Both the position numbers and the translations under genes were made by a program. A DNA stretch of 32,688 nt. Source: a virus. Below, piece after piece: positions 1 to 7,653 of the stretch. Every line of letters begins with the position of its first letter. Position 1 is the first letter of the stretch. The notes beneath the pieces were generated by a model. That model was not told the origin of the DNA and searched no databases. It saw only the letters and a list, made by a program, of their open reading frames with translations. The stretch is taken from the IMG/VR virus record IMGVR_UViG_3300044613_002573, positions 1 to 32,688 of that record. One strand, given 5' to 3'.

Positions 1-74
1 TGGAGTGCGCTTCAGTGGTTTGCGCTTTTTCTCCGGCTTATCCACATCACGATGATACGACACGCATCACGGAC
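1..74. other. Left edge, no supported gene
   Basis: This short stretch lies beyond the terminator that ends the leftward operon. On the minus strand a GTG at 63 opens a lysine-rich frame that runs off the left edge (about 21 codons). It has no Shine-Dalgarno sequence and begins just after the terminator T-run. I see nothing here that can be called a gene with confidence. Confidence 0.3.
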
Positions 75-125
75 AAAAAGGAGCCCCCGCCATCGGCCAA
101 GAAGGGGAAACCGATGACGGGGGCT
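75..125 (-). terminator. Intrinsic terminator ending the leftward operon
   Basis: Positions 82-96 and 111-125 form a 15-base inverted repeat with a single mismatch (90 against 117), giving a very GC-rich stem around a 14-base loop. Read on the minus strand, the second arm is followed two bases later by five T (A75-A79 on the plus strand). This is the classic layout of a Rho-independent terminator. It sits 18 bases past the stop codon of the last leftward gene. Confidence 0.88.
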
Positions 126-143
126 TGCCTAAATACTAGCGGA

Positions 144-671
144 TTACTCGTCGTCGTTATCAAACTCCGTCAAGTTAATCTCGTCAAAGTCCCACTTGCC
201 GCCGAGGGATGCCCAAAGCGCCCTGTCAATGGATGTTTCCTCAAGGTCAAGGTCCTGCATCATCAGCCTGTGCTGACCAATCGCCTTGCGGAGGAACTCC
301 ACCTTATCCCAGCCATCAGTCTTGATGGAGTCACCGGTCTCAATCATCCGCACGACCTCATCCAGTCGCTTGTCAACATGGAACTTGAACCGACGGACGC
401 GCTGTGCGCGCTGCCCGTAGTGCTGCTGCGACTCAAGTTCAAGCCGAGAGCCTTCGCGGCCCATCGCGGAATAGCGCCTGCTGTCGGATTCCGCATCGGC
501 CTCAATGTTGTCAATCTGGTTCTGCAGATTCTCCGACAGGGCAATCAGCGCATCGCGCCAACGACCCCAGTTCTCCGGCTTGAGCAACTCATCCTTCTGA
601 ATCGGAGAGAGCTTGTTCTTGACTTCTTCTGCGACCATCCTCGCAAAAGTGTCGTCATTTGAGTGCGACAT
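144..671 (-). CDS. Hypothetical phage protein, about 175 aa
   Basis: Last gene of the leftward operon, directly before the terminator. I do not recognise its function. The product is soluble, highly charged and predicted helical, with a heptad-like central part (roughly residues 40-115) rich in Glu, Arg and Gln that could form a coiled coil, and a very acidic tail ending in DNDDE. The start chosen is the ATG at 671, preceded at 6 bases by GGGAGG. An in-frame ATG at 713 also has a good AAGGAG at 7 bases and would add 14 residues. The first residues after 671 (MSHSNDDTFARMVAEE) look more like a natural protein start. Its place next to annealase and nuclease genes allows a DNA-metabolism role, but nothing in the sequence proves it. 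Confidence 0.75.
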   Translation of the reverse strand: MSHSNDDTFARMVAEEVKNKLSPIQKDELLKPENWGRWRDALIALSENLQNQIDNIEADAESDSRRYSAMGREGSRLELESQQHYGQRAQRVRRFKFHVDKRLDEVVRMIETGDSIKTDGWDKVEFLRKAIGQHRLMMQDLDLEETSIDRALWASLGGKWDFDEINLTEFDNDDE

Positions 672-726
672 GAATCGCCTCCCATAGGTTTGCCTTGTAG
701 TGTAGGTATCCATATTCAATCTCCTT
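672..726 (-). promoter_or_regulatory. Two stacked Shine-Dalgarno sites
   Basis: Two ribosome binding sites serve the same frame: AAGGAG (plus positions 721-726) ahead of the ATG at 713, and GGGAGG (678-683) ahead of the ATG at 671. Both spacings (7 and 6 bases) are good. They decide between two start codons 42 bases apart, and both could be used. Confidence 0.5.
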
Positions 727-742
727 GATTGATTATCCCTTT

Positions 743-757
743 CCGCCAGTGTGGCGG
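743..757. other. Small perfect hairpin between two genes
   Basis: CCGCCA at 743-748 and TGGCGG at 752-757 form a 6-bp perfect stem with a 3-base loop. It lies between the nuclease gene (stop at 785) and the last gene of the operon. On the minus strand no T-run follows, so it is not a normal terminator for this operon. On the plus strand a short T-rich stretch follows at 761-768. It could be an mRNA-stabilising or processing hairpin. Confidence 0.4.
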
Positions 758-784
758 CATTGCTTTTCTATCAGGTTCCCTGTG

Positions 785-1585
785 CTATTTCCAAGCCGGA
801 CACATTGATTTGAATCCGCACCAGTTACACAGAATTGATGGCCGATGCTCAAAGTTGCCCGTTTTGCAGGCCTCATCAATATCGGCTTTTGTCTCCTGAA
901 TCGTTAGTTCTGTTTTTGCCACGTCATCCGGAGAAACCGTCCGAAGAAACCTGACCCCATCTTTGAGATAGAGAAGTTCAACATCAAGTTCATCCGAAGA
1001 AACGCCCTCTTTATCAATTGAGAGCGTCCCAATGAGCAGTGCGTAGACGATCAACTGAAAAAATTTGTCGTCTAGGAATGCACTTCGTGGCGTCTTTCCC
1101 GTCTTGTAGTCGGTTACCGCGATTCGCCCCTCCCTGAGGGTGAGGCGGTCAATGTATCCGTGGATTTTCACACCAGCAATCTCACCCCTGACAAATGTTT
1201 CCATTCCACGGGTAATTACATCGTTGGGATTCTCCAGTTTCCACAGGTTCTCAACGCACCACCATGCCGTCCAGCGGAAGAAGTTCAGTTCCTTTGGGCT
1301 GCTGATGAGCGCGGTTACCTGCTCCTCCCACTTGCTCTGCCACTGCTCGCGTGCGAGTTCCTTGGCCAGTGCCTGCGTCCGCAGTTCCGATGGGTATCGG
1401 TACAGATCCTCAAGGATGTCGTGGACGAAGTTGCCAAGCAGCGCTTCTTTCCCGCTTGGGTCATGGAGTCCATCAATCTTTGAGAACTTGAACTTCAGCG
1501 GACACTGCTGAAATGTGTTGATTGAGGATGGAGATAGATACTCCGGTGGAGTGAATGGCGGCTGTTTGGCCTTGTCCTCACTCAT
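785..1585 (-). CDS. RecB/Cas4-like PD-(D/E)XK exonuclease with probable 4Fe-4S cluster
   Basis: This 266-aa protein has the signature of the RecB/AddB/Cas4 nuclease family. Numbered from the ATG at 1585, the motifs are a GNFVHDILE helix with His55, GYIDRL with Asp146, TDYKTGK with Asp159 and Lys161 (the metal-binding core), and the QxxxY helix with Gln177. One cysteine near the N-terminus (Cys28) and three at the end (Cys253, Cys256, Cys262) match the split four-cysteine set that holds a 4Fe-4S cluster in AddB and Cas4. The gene overlaps the upstream annealase gene by 8 bases, so the two are probably translationally coupled. An exonuclease beside a single-strand annealing protein is a typical phage recombination pair. 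The frame is open 32 codons further upstream, but that would overlap the annealase by over 100 bases and is not preferred. Confidence 0.88.
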   Translation of the reverse strand: MSEDKAKQPPFTPPEYLSPSSINTFQQCPLKFKFSKIDGLHDPSGKEALLGNFVHDILEDLYRYPSELRTQALAKELAREQWQSKWEEQVTALISSPKELNFFRWTAWWCVENLWKLENPNDVITRGMETFVRGEIAGVKIHGYIDRLTLREGRIAVTDYKTGKTPRSAFLDDKFFQLIVYALLIGTLSIDKEGVSSDELDVELLYLKDGVRFLRTVSPDDVAKTELTIQETKADIDEACKTGNFEHRPSILCNWCGFKSMCPAWK

Positions 1586-2264
1586 ACGAGCCCGAGAACT
1601 GGAGCCTGATGGCCTCTGCGAGAAGTGCCTGAATATCCTCTGCCGTGGCAGTGGACTTAGTCGGCTTGGGCTTTCCACCACTGTGCTCGTGCCAAAAGAC
1701 GTTCAGTTGCTCCTTGGCCTCCGGCGAGAGAGTGGCAACCGTCTTGATGAAGTTTGCCCAACTGGTGCCGGACTCATCGCCCGCCGGAGTGGCAGTGGCC
1801 TGAGTGGGCAAATCGGCAGTTGCCGCAATCGCCTCTTCGGCGTCAAGAGCATCAGAACTGCGCGCCAAATACAGGCCAACGCCAAATAGTTGGGCTGCCT
1901 TTTTGAGGGCATCCGAGACTGCGCCCTTGAAGTCATTGCCGAGGTCAACTGGCTTGCCGTCTTTCTTGGAGCGCTTGATGGTCTGTCCACCAAACCCATG
2001 CTTGACAATTTGCCGGTCGCCAATCCATGCAATAAGGCTGACGTGCGCGATGATTTCGTCCTGCTCGGACTGGTCACGCTGAACAGAGATGATCTCAAAA
2101 GACCAACCGTCAACGCCCAAGACGCGATTGAGTCTGTTGATGACCTCGCTGACAGGCAGGTAAACGAGTTCCACGCCCGCTACGACGCGGACCTTCTCCA
2201 TCTCCTGCGGGAACTGGGCATACAGTTCCGAGAACGCATTTGCTGCCGTGGTGCTGTCTTCCAT
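1578..2264 (-). CDS. Rad52-like single-strand annealing protein
   Basis: A 228-aa protein of the Rad52/Sak recombinase superfamily. It would bind single-stranded DNA and anneal complementary strands in phage recombination. Residues 25-140 carry the conserved core: a YLPVSEVINRLNRVLG helix, the strand WSFEII, and the hallmark SDALKKAAQLFGVGLYLA (residues 117-134). After about residue 145 comes an Ala/Thr/Pro-rich linker and a helical tail, as often seen in this family, where the tail may bind partner proteins. The ATG at 2264 has AGGAG 8 bases upstream. The gene sits 11 bases after the preceding gene and overlaps the nuclease gene, consistent with one functional unit. Confidence 0.88.
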   Translation of the reverse strand: MEDSTTAANAFSELYAQFPQEMEKVRVVAGVELVYLPVSEVINRLNRVLGVDGWSFEIISVQRDQSEQDEIIAHVSLIAWIGDRQIVKHGFGGQTIKRSKKDGKPVDLGNDFKGAVSDALKKAAQLFGVGLYLARSSDALDAEEAIAATADLPTQATATPAGDESGTSWANFIKTVATLSPEAKEQLNVFWHEHSGGKPKPTKSTATAEDIQALLAEAIRLQFSGSYE

Positions 2265-2275
2265 GTTTCTCTCTC

Positions 2276-2773
2276 CTATTGGTTTTTCGGCTTGCGAACG
2301 ATGATGCTAGTGCGGAGTTCGCCAACTTCGCAATAGTTGTCGGGGTCAATTCCGATTTTGTTGAGTTCCTTGATTCGCCAATACGATGGCGCGCAGTAAT
2401 CAAGCATCTCCACGGCGATTTCATAGGCTGATTTCAATTTCTCGCCAGTATCAGGATCAACGGCGAGTTGATTGAGCCTGTCGGCAACTGCCGAACCAAG
2501 TTCCTTGTGCTGCCACCCCTTGCGCTCGTAGGCGGACTTTTGCTCAATCTCGCTTCCGTCCGGAAGGGACAGTTTTTGAATCCGACCCATCAACTTGGGC
2601 ATGGCGGCACTCAGTGAGTCGTAGACAATGCTGAGATCGCGCTTCAGGAAGTTAATGTCAACAAGAAGATTGCAGGCCTCTTCGGCGCCTGGCTCAGACC
2701 TGACGAATTCGCCAATTTCTTGGTCAAGTTTTGTAATGAGTTGGCGAATTTCGTTAATTGTCTCGTTGCTCAA
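2276..2773 (-). CDS. Hypothetical phage protein, 165 aa, TTG start
   Basis: I do not recognise a function. The N-terminal half (residues 1-70) is helical, with regular hydrophobic spacing that suggests a small bundle or coiled coil. The second half is mixed and contains one cysteine in DYCAPSYW and one in NYCEVGEL. No signal peptide or membrane segment is visible. The start is TTG at 2773, supported by GAGGGG five bases upstream and by the lack of any nearby ATG. It lies between the terminase (26-base gap) and the annealase (11-base gap) in the same operon, which hints at DNA packaging or recombination without deciding between them. Confidence 0.75.
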   Translation of the reverse strand: MSNETINEIRQLITKLDQEIGEFVRSEPGAEEACNLLVDINFLKRDLSIVYDSLSAAMPKLMGRIQKLSLPDGSEIEQKSAYERKGWQHKELGSAVADRLNQLAVDPDTGEKLKSAYEIAVEMLDYCAPSYWRIKELNKIGIDPDNYCEVGELRTSIIVRKPKNQ

Positions 2774-2799
2774 AATAACCCCTCTTGGTTGTTCTTGCG

Positions 2800-5235
2800 T
2801 CAGACGAGTATAGAGACTCGCTTTCGTTGCGGCAACCCGAGACCGGTAAGAAACGTAAATGCACCAACAGCAGAGTCAACTTGGTCGTCATGGTCGGCCG
2901 CCTCGGGAAATGAGGCAAATTCATCAAGCCAGTTAGTTAACCACGCGTTTCTAACAATCCGAACATTTCCATTGGCCACCGCCGCAGCAAACGGGCGGGC
3001 GCGCGTGGTCTTGTCTCCGGTAGAGCGGATTGCGCCGAAGTCATATCCGGGAACGACATAGCGGGCGAATTGGTCAACGATTGCTTTTCCAGAGGAACCA
3101 GGTTCCTGCTCCATCCTGATCGGAACAGCACGGCCGTCCTCCTCAGCGGTCATGGCAATGAGTTGCTCTACCTTGTCTGACTTGGCGCGAATGCGACGAA
3201 CATCAAGGACATAGGCGATTCCGCCGTCAAACAGCATGAGCGTTCCAACGGTGTAGTCAGGGTTTGGGTTTGACTGGGATGGTTCCGTTGCCGCCATATC
3301 CCAGAACCTCACGACACGAGCAGAACTGGTGATGGCCGGAATCTCGTGGGCATCAATGATGACAAACGAAGTCCGCTCAAAGAGGCTGCCGAGGGTGGTT
3401 GACCACCAGTCACCTTCCTCAAGCCTGCGCCTTTCCACTGGATCAAGGGCTGATAGCGACTGGCGGTACGACACGGCGTCAATGCCGGGGTTGTCGGTCA
3501 ACCGTGACGGAACGAAGATACGCCCAGCAGACTTGCCCTCCACGATGAAACGCTGTCTCACCCAGTTTGGTGCTGGGTTGGATGCCGCACGCATTCTCAG
3601 TGGGATCTGGGAGACCGGACCCGAGGCAGGGCGACGCAAGCGGGAGAAGAGGTATCGATAGTCGGATTCACGGATTTCCGTGACCTCGTCCATGCCGATG
3701 AACTGGAACTCCGAACCCTTGTATCGGAGGTAGTCGTTGGCATTATTTAGATAGCCGAATGAAATACGCGCACCAGACGGGAAGGTCGCGATATAGGTGT
3801 TGCTGTTCCAGTGGATGTCGTCATAGTTGGACATCCACGACCTAAAGCGGTCCATGAGCGCTCCCGGCAGCGAAAGGTCGGCGAATGTACGACGGAAGAG
3901 AATGGCCGAATAGCCGGGAATGTCAACATATTGCAATGCAGCCATAAGAAGCGCCGACGAATTGTGTGTCGGGATAAAGTGATGACCAGTGAGGTACAGA
4001 TGGTCGCTATTAGAGACCTGAATACACTTTACTGGCTGCTCTCCGAGCGCTTCAGCGGAAACGATGTAACGGAATTGCGTAGTGCGCCGCTCGGCAATCC
4101 CTTGGAGGGAGAGTTTCCGTTGCAGTCGAAATACTGGTCGGTTAGGCACAAATTTGACTGTCCACTTGGGACCGCAATCTTTGCCATTGAGTCGTGCGCG
4201 TCCTTCGCGCACGGTCGCCTTCATCCCTAGTGTGCGGGCAAGATGGGCAACGCCATCGACGAGTGACCGGTTCGTATTGCAGAACTCGGCGCTGCCAGAC
4301 CCCTTCGCTACGGTGCCGTCGGTATCCATCAAGCCCTGTAAGAGTGCGAGCCGTTGTGTTTCCCCAGCCCATAGATAATCATGGGGAATGTGTTTGTTGT
4401 TCAGTAACCCTGATGACCTGAGTAGGGTCGTGAAACCCTCATAGCGAACAACCCAGAAACCCGCAGAGCGTTCATACCGTGAGCCCACGGGAAAGATTTC
4501 GGCGCAGTGGTCAAAGACCTCTGGGTCAGCACCACAGATACTTCCCGACGAAGAAAATCCATCCCCGAGCCACGCACCCAAAAGATATGGGTCTATCGGT
4601 AGCGGGCGGTTTGGCAGGTCAAGGACATCTGCTACGGGAATAGCGTGGTTCCGTCTGCCAGTAGCGGTAACTAGCGTGGCAACAATTTCTGCGGTGGTTC
4701 GCACTGCACCCGTAGGCGCTTCCATTGTGGGATTGCGGTGGATTCGGTTGCGTTCGGCAACAGCAACGCTCTTTGTCTCGCCTTGCGAGTGAGTTGCTCT
4801 GGATGCGCGTTTAGCGCGGCGAGCCATTCTGAATGCCTCATTGCGTCGACTTAGGGCGGCGAGTTCGCTAGCGGTGTAAGTAAGCCAGAGATGGTCTTCT
4901 GCTGCCTCTACGGTGGCACCATCATCAAATGTCAGACGGTATGACGGCTTTCGCATTATTTCCGACTCGGCGATGACAAGTTGGCGAGAGCCATCCTTGC
5001 CGAACACCACGCAACCGGGATGGATGTCTGCCATCGGGACAAAACCGTTCAGCGTCGGAATCGGGGTATTCAATAGTTCGGCTTTGCCTCCACCGGCCGC
5101 GCCGCCAAACAGTGCCTCAATCGCATTTGTACGTAGAAACACCTTCTGGTTAATTGACGGCTCTTCTGGACAGAATGGCGGCTCTTTCGGTTGGAGATAC
5201 TCCAAGACCTCATTCCAGTTCGGTGTTCCGGTCAT
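2800..5235 (-). CDS. terL: Terminase large subunit, interrupted by an intein
   Basis: The host protein (about 437 aa without the intein) is the ATPase-nuclease motor that packages DNA into the prohead. The ATPase P-loop is AGGGK at residues 47-51 followed, after the intein, by Ser426. Walker B is FIGMDE with Asp516 and Glu517. The C-terminal RNase H-like nuclease shows VRFWDMAA (Asp646), EQEP (Glu711) and HDDQVDS (Asp783/Asp784). The intein occupies residues 52-425. The flanks join to a normal P-loop, so excision should restore a working motor. The gene is read leftward, away from the portal, which is unusual because terminase and portal normally share a strand. The ATG at 5235 has only a distant GAGG (13 bases). 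No small terminase subunit is visible nearby. Confidence 0.93.
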   Translation of the reverse strand: MTGTPNWNEVLEYLQPKEPPFCPEEPSINQKVFLRTNAIEALFGGAAGGGKAELLNTPIPTLNGFVPMADIHPGCVVFGKDGSRQLVIAESEIMRKPSYRLTFDDGATVEAAEDHLWLTYTASELAALSRRNEAFRMARRAKRASRATHSQGETKSVAVAERNRIHRNPTMEAPTGAVRTTAEIVATLVTATGRRNHAIPVADVLDLPNRPLPIDPYLLGAWLGDGFSSSGSICGADPEVFDHCAEIFPVGSRYERSAGFWVVRYEGFTTLLRSSGLLNNKHIPHDYLWAGETQRLALLQGLMDTDGTVAKGSGSAEFCNTNRSLVDGVAHLARTLGMKATVREGRARLNGKDCGPKWTVKFVPNRPVFRLQRKLSLQGIAERRTTQFRYIVSAEALGEQPVKCIQVSNSDHLYLTGHHFIPTHNSSALLMAALQYVDIPGYSAILFRRTFADLSLPGALMDRFRSWMSNYDDIHWNSNTYIATFPSGARISFGYLNNANDYLRYKGSEFQFIGMDEVTEIRESDYRYLFSRLRRPASGPVSQIPLRMRAASNPAPNWVRQRFIVEGKSAGRIFVPSRLTDNPGIDAVSYRQSLSALDPVERRRLEEGDWWSTTLGSLFERTSFVIIDAHEIPAITSSARVVRFWDMAATEPSQSNPNPDYTVGTLMLFDGGIAYVLDVRRIRAKSDKVEQLIAMTAEEDGRAVPIRMEQEPGSSGKAIVDQFARYVVPGYDFGAIRSTGDKTTRARPFAAAVANGNVRIVRNAWLTNWLDEFASFPEAADHDDQVDSAVGAFTFLTGLGLPQRKRVSILV
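3961..5082 (-). mobile_element. Class 3 intein with LAGLIDADG homing endonuclease, in terL Walker A
   Basis: This 374-residue protein-splicing element (terminase residues 52-425) lies between the Lys and Ser of the Walker A motif. Its first residue is Ala, not Cys or Ser, so classical class 1 splicing cannot start. It instead has the class 3 Trp-Cys-Thr triad: Trp117 two residues after block B His115 (EDHLW), Cys404 in block F (VKCIQV), and Thr423 in block G (PTHN). The C-terminal His424-Asn425 and the +1 Ser426 complete the splice site. Two LAGLIDADG helices, LLGAWLGDG (Asp225) and LLQGLMDTDG (Asp306), mark a probably intact homing endonuclease. What is seen are the residues; the splicing mechanism follows from the known class 3 family. 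Confidence 0.92.
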
Positions 5236-5294
5236 AGTATTTTTAATACCTCTTGTCAGAAGAGCAAATTCATTTATGCGCTAGTGTATGTCAT
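5236..5294. promoter_or_regulatory. Divergent intergenic region, possible promoters
   Basis: This AT-rich gap separates the leftward and rightward transcription units, so it is the natural place for two divergent promoters. For the rightward direction TTGTCA (5253-5258) resembles a -35 box, but the best -10 at a fitting distance (TATGCG at 5275-5280) is poor. No convincing leftward pair was found. The assignment rests on position more than on motif quality. Confidence 0.3.
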
Positions 5295-5555
5295 ATGCCA
5301 CAACCAAAACCAAAACTCGGACCAACCGGCATCGCGCTGGTGCTTTTGAAGGTTCGCCTATTCCTAATGACGCGATGGCAGCGATTCAAGATCGCCTTCA
5401 CCAATGCGGCAAATCGGCGCAACTTCGCTTATTTGTTCATGATTTCATTTATACTGCTAACAAGCGTTGGTGCAGGACTGATATTCATTCCTGCTGGTTT
5501 GATCGTGGCTGGTATTACATGCGGACTCTTTGGCTTCTTGCTTGGATCTGAGTAG
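5295..5555 (+). CDS. Small membrane protein, about 86 aa
   Basis: A short protein with a basic N-terminal part (MPQPKPKLGPTG, then RWQRFK) followed by two hydrophobic stretches, roughly residues 45-60 and 62-84, separated by a glycine turn. This predicts a small two-helix inner membrane protein with a cytoplasmic basic face. It ends seven bases before the portal gene, which suggests co-transcription. The start at ATG 5295 is chosen because upstream in-frame codons lie in the divergent promoter region; no clear Shine-Dalgarno is present. Small membrane proteins are common in phages. Function is unknown and could be a holin-like or superinfection role, but there is no specific evidence. Confidence 0.55.
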   Translation: MPQPKPKLGPTGIALVLLKVRLFLMTRWQRFKIAFTNAANRRNFAYLFMISFILLTSVGAGLIFIPAGLIVAGITCGLFGFLLGSE

Positions 5556-5562
5556 ATAAATC

Positions 5563-7653
5563 ATGGGTTGGAATTCACCACAAAATAAGTCCATTGGGGA
5601 TGGTTCAGCGAGCAAAAAGCAGTTGCCGCTCGGAATGCCAGTATCCAATAACCCGTCCTTCATGCAGAAGGCATACCGCGATGGCTGGGATATTGAACGG
5701 GCATACCGAGAGGGAATGTCCAAGATCACATGGGTCAACCGCTGTATTGATGCCATTGCGGGAAACCAAGCCAGACTTCAGGTCCACCTGAAGAAGGACA
5801 ACTTCAAGTGGGGCGAGATAGTCGTCGGCAAGGAAGCGCGGCGTTCTTCGTTGCTTGAGTTGCTCAACAACAAGGCAAACGTGGGGGAGAACTCGTTTAT
5901 TTTCCGCTACCGCATGTCTGCGCAGTTGCTCCTCGGTACACGTGGCGTGTTCATTGAGAAGATTCGCGGCAAGGACGGCAGCATCATCGGCCTGAACCTG
6001 CTTCCACCGCACTCAACCGCGCCAATCCCTGATCCCAAGAAGTTCGTTGCTGGCTACGAAGTGATGATGCCAACCGGCGAAAAGATCATATTGAAGCCAG
6101 AGGAAGTGTGCTGGATTCGTCGCCCACACCCACTTGATCCGTATCTCTCGTTGACGCCACTAGAGGCGGCAGGTGTCGCTATTGAGATTGAAAACCTTGC
6201 AAAGTTGTACAACCGCAACTACCTACTCAACGATGGTCGACCTGGTGGAATCCTCGTAGTCCGTGGCGAAATTGACGAAGATGACAAAGAGGAGTTGAAG
6301 AACAGATTTAGGGGCAACCTCTCCAAGGCTGGCCAGACAACCGTAATCGCAGCCGACGAAGGTGTTGATTACGTAGATACATCGGCATCGCCGCGTGATA
6401 CCGCATACGCGCAGATGAGGCAGATAACCAAGGAAGAGATTCTTTCGGCGTTTGGTGTTCCTGAGTCCGTCATCGGAAACGCAGCCGGAAGGACATTCAG
6501 CAACGCCGCAGAAGAAATCCGCGTTTTCTGGGTTGAGACGATGCTCCCGCACCTAGAGCCGATTGCTCGTGGCCTAGATGAACTTGACGAGAAGTACTAT
6601 GTTGACTTTGACACATCAGAAGTTCCGATCCTGATGCTTTACAAGCAGGAGCGCGACCGTTACCTCATGTCCGAGTTTCAGAGCGGACTGATTAGCGCCA
6701 ACGAATACCGGATCGGCTCAGCAAGGAAGGAAGTTGATTCAGACCTCGCAGACTCGCTGCTAGCCAACCCGAACCTCATTCCAATCGCAAACACCAAGAA
6801 GAAGATGGAAGAGAATCAGGCTCAAGTTCCTGGTCCTGGTGGGGCACCGGGAATGCCCGGAATGCCCGGAATGCCGCCAGGGCCTGGCGGGGAAATGATG
6901 CCGCCACCAAATCCACTTGATCCGAACACCATGCAAGGCGCAATGGCTGCGGCTGCTGGTGGTGCTCCATCTCCAGAGCAGCAACTTGCACAGACAACAC
7001 TTCCGCCAGAAGCGGCAGGTGCCGCGCCACAGGCGGGAGCAATGCCAGTTCCCCCTGGCGCGCTATCAGCGTCAAGCGGCGCAATACAGACAAAGACAGC
7101 AAAGCAAACGAACGAGGAGCAGGAAACAGCAATTGAACGCTGGTCAGAGATCCTCTCACGTGGCATTGAGCGCGTTATTGAGCGCCAGCAGCGCGTTGTT
7201 CTAGAGAAGGTTGGTTCGGCAAAGTCGCGCAAAGCACTTGCGTCGGGGTCGTTTGATGCCGACTCGGTCTTCTCACAGGAGACGTGGGACCGCCAGATGG
7301 ATGAAGATATTCGGCCTGTGCTGTTCGCAATCGTCAACGACTCATTTGAGGCCAAGAAGACGCTTCGCTTCAATGCCGGACTACAAGTGAAGTCACTTGT
7401 GGCATCGGATGTTGCAACAGCAATTGATGCACAAATCCAGCGAATCAATCAAGTAAACGAGCTCATGATGGCAAAAATCATTGATGCAGCGAATGCAATT
7501 ACGCAGACAAAGTCAGAATCAACAGATGAGCAAAAGCAGTCAGCCCTTCGTCGTGAGATAATCGAAACATACGCCAATTTCATGGCCAAAGACCAGCAGG
7601 AAATGGCTGACGATGAAGCACGAGTCTCTTGGTTCATTGGTCAAGTGAATTAG
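5563..7653 (+). CDS. Portal protein with extended C-terminus
   Basis: The first 430 residues match an HK97-family portal, the ring at the head vertex through which DNA passes. Typical features are an N-terminal WVNRCIDAIAGN helix, an LLPPHSTAPIPDP strand, LTPLEAAGVAIEIENLAKLYNRNYL (read in two parts), an RPGGILVV strand, and the C-terminal ILSAFGVPESVIGN with FSNAAEEIRVFW. At 696 aa it is longer than the usual 400-550. After residue 425 comes a Pro/Gly/Met/Ala-rich linker of about 90 residues including GMPGMPGMP, then a charged helical domain (about 515-696). A possible cleavage site LSASSGA lies at 501-507 between linker and tail. It is the first large gene of the rightward unit. Confidence 0.9.
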   Translation: MGWNSPQNKSIGDGSASKKQLPLGMPVSNNPSFMQKAYRDGWDIERAYREGMSKITWVNRCIDAIAGNQARLQVHLKKDNFKWGEIVVGKEARRSSLLELLNNKANVGENSFIFRYRMSAQLLLGTRGVFIEKIRGKDGSIIGLNLLPPHSTAPIPDPKKFVAGYEVMMPTGEKIILKPEEVCWIRRPHPLDPYLSLTPLEAAGVAIEIENLAKLYNRNYLLNDGRPGGILVVRGEIDEDDKEELKNRFRGNLSKAGQTTVIAADEGVDYVDTSASPRDTAYAQMRQITKEEILSAFGVPESVIGNAAGRTFSNAAEEIRVFWVETMLPHLEPIARGLDELDEKYYVDFDTSEVPILMLYKQERDRYLMSEFQSGLISANEYRIGSARKEVDSDLADSLLANPNLIPIANTKKKMEENQAQVPGPGGAPGMPGMPGMPPGPGGEMMPPPNPLDPNTMQGAMAAAAGGAPSPEQQLAQTTLPPEAAGAAPQAGAMPVPPGALSASSGAIQTKTAKQTNEEQETAIERWSEILSRGIERVIERQQRVVLEKVGSAKSRKALASGSFDADSVFSQETWDRQMDEDIRPVLFAIVNDSFEAKKTLRFNAGLQVKSLVASDVATAIDAQIQRINQVNELMMAKIIDAANAITQTKSESTDEQKQSALRREIIETYANFMAKDQQEMADDEARVSWFIGQVN
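6850..6876 (+). repeat. Three tandem 9-bp repeats encoding Gly-Met-Pro
   Basis: GGAATGCCC is repeated twice, with a third copy ending in CCG, encoding residues 430-438 of the portal as GMPGMPGMP. It lies in the flexible linker and looks like a recent slippage expansion. Confidence 0.8.

Noticed and set aside
1-63. A GTG-started minus-strand gene running off the left edge
   Set aside because: Only 21 codons are visible, with no ribosome binding site; it cannot be separated from chance.
15-662. Plus-strand frame of 215 codons at the left end
   Set aside because: It is antisense to the well-supported minus-strand gene at 144-671, crosses the terminator, and has no ribosome binding site or recognisable domain.
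1586-1681. Longer N-terminus for the nuclease (32 extra codons)
   Set aside because: It would overlap the annealase by over 100 bases with a Ser/Arg-rich sequence typical of a shadow frame; the family's conserved part begins after the ATG at 1585.
2707-2718. Possible CRISPR, tRNA or insertion sequence anywhere in the window
   Set aside because: No regularly spaced DNA repeats, no cloverleaf-like segment outside genes, and no transposase or terminal inverted repeats were found. The coordinates given are only a placeholder in a coding region.
5288-5551. Alternative 87-codon plus-strand frame before the portal
   Set aside because: The overlapping frame from 5295 encodes a coherent basic-then-two-helix membrane protein; the alternative shows mixed composition without pattern.
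6822-7448. Minus-strand frames opposite the portal C-terminus
   Set aside because: They are shadows of the Gly/Pro-rich linker; the portal frame continues into a helical domain with normal composition.
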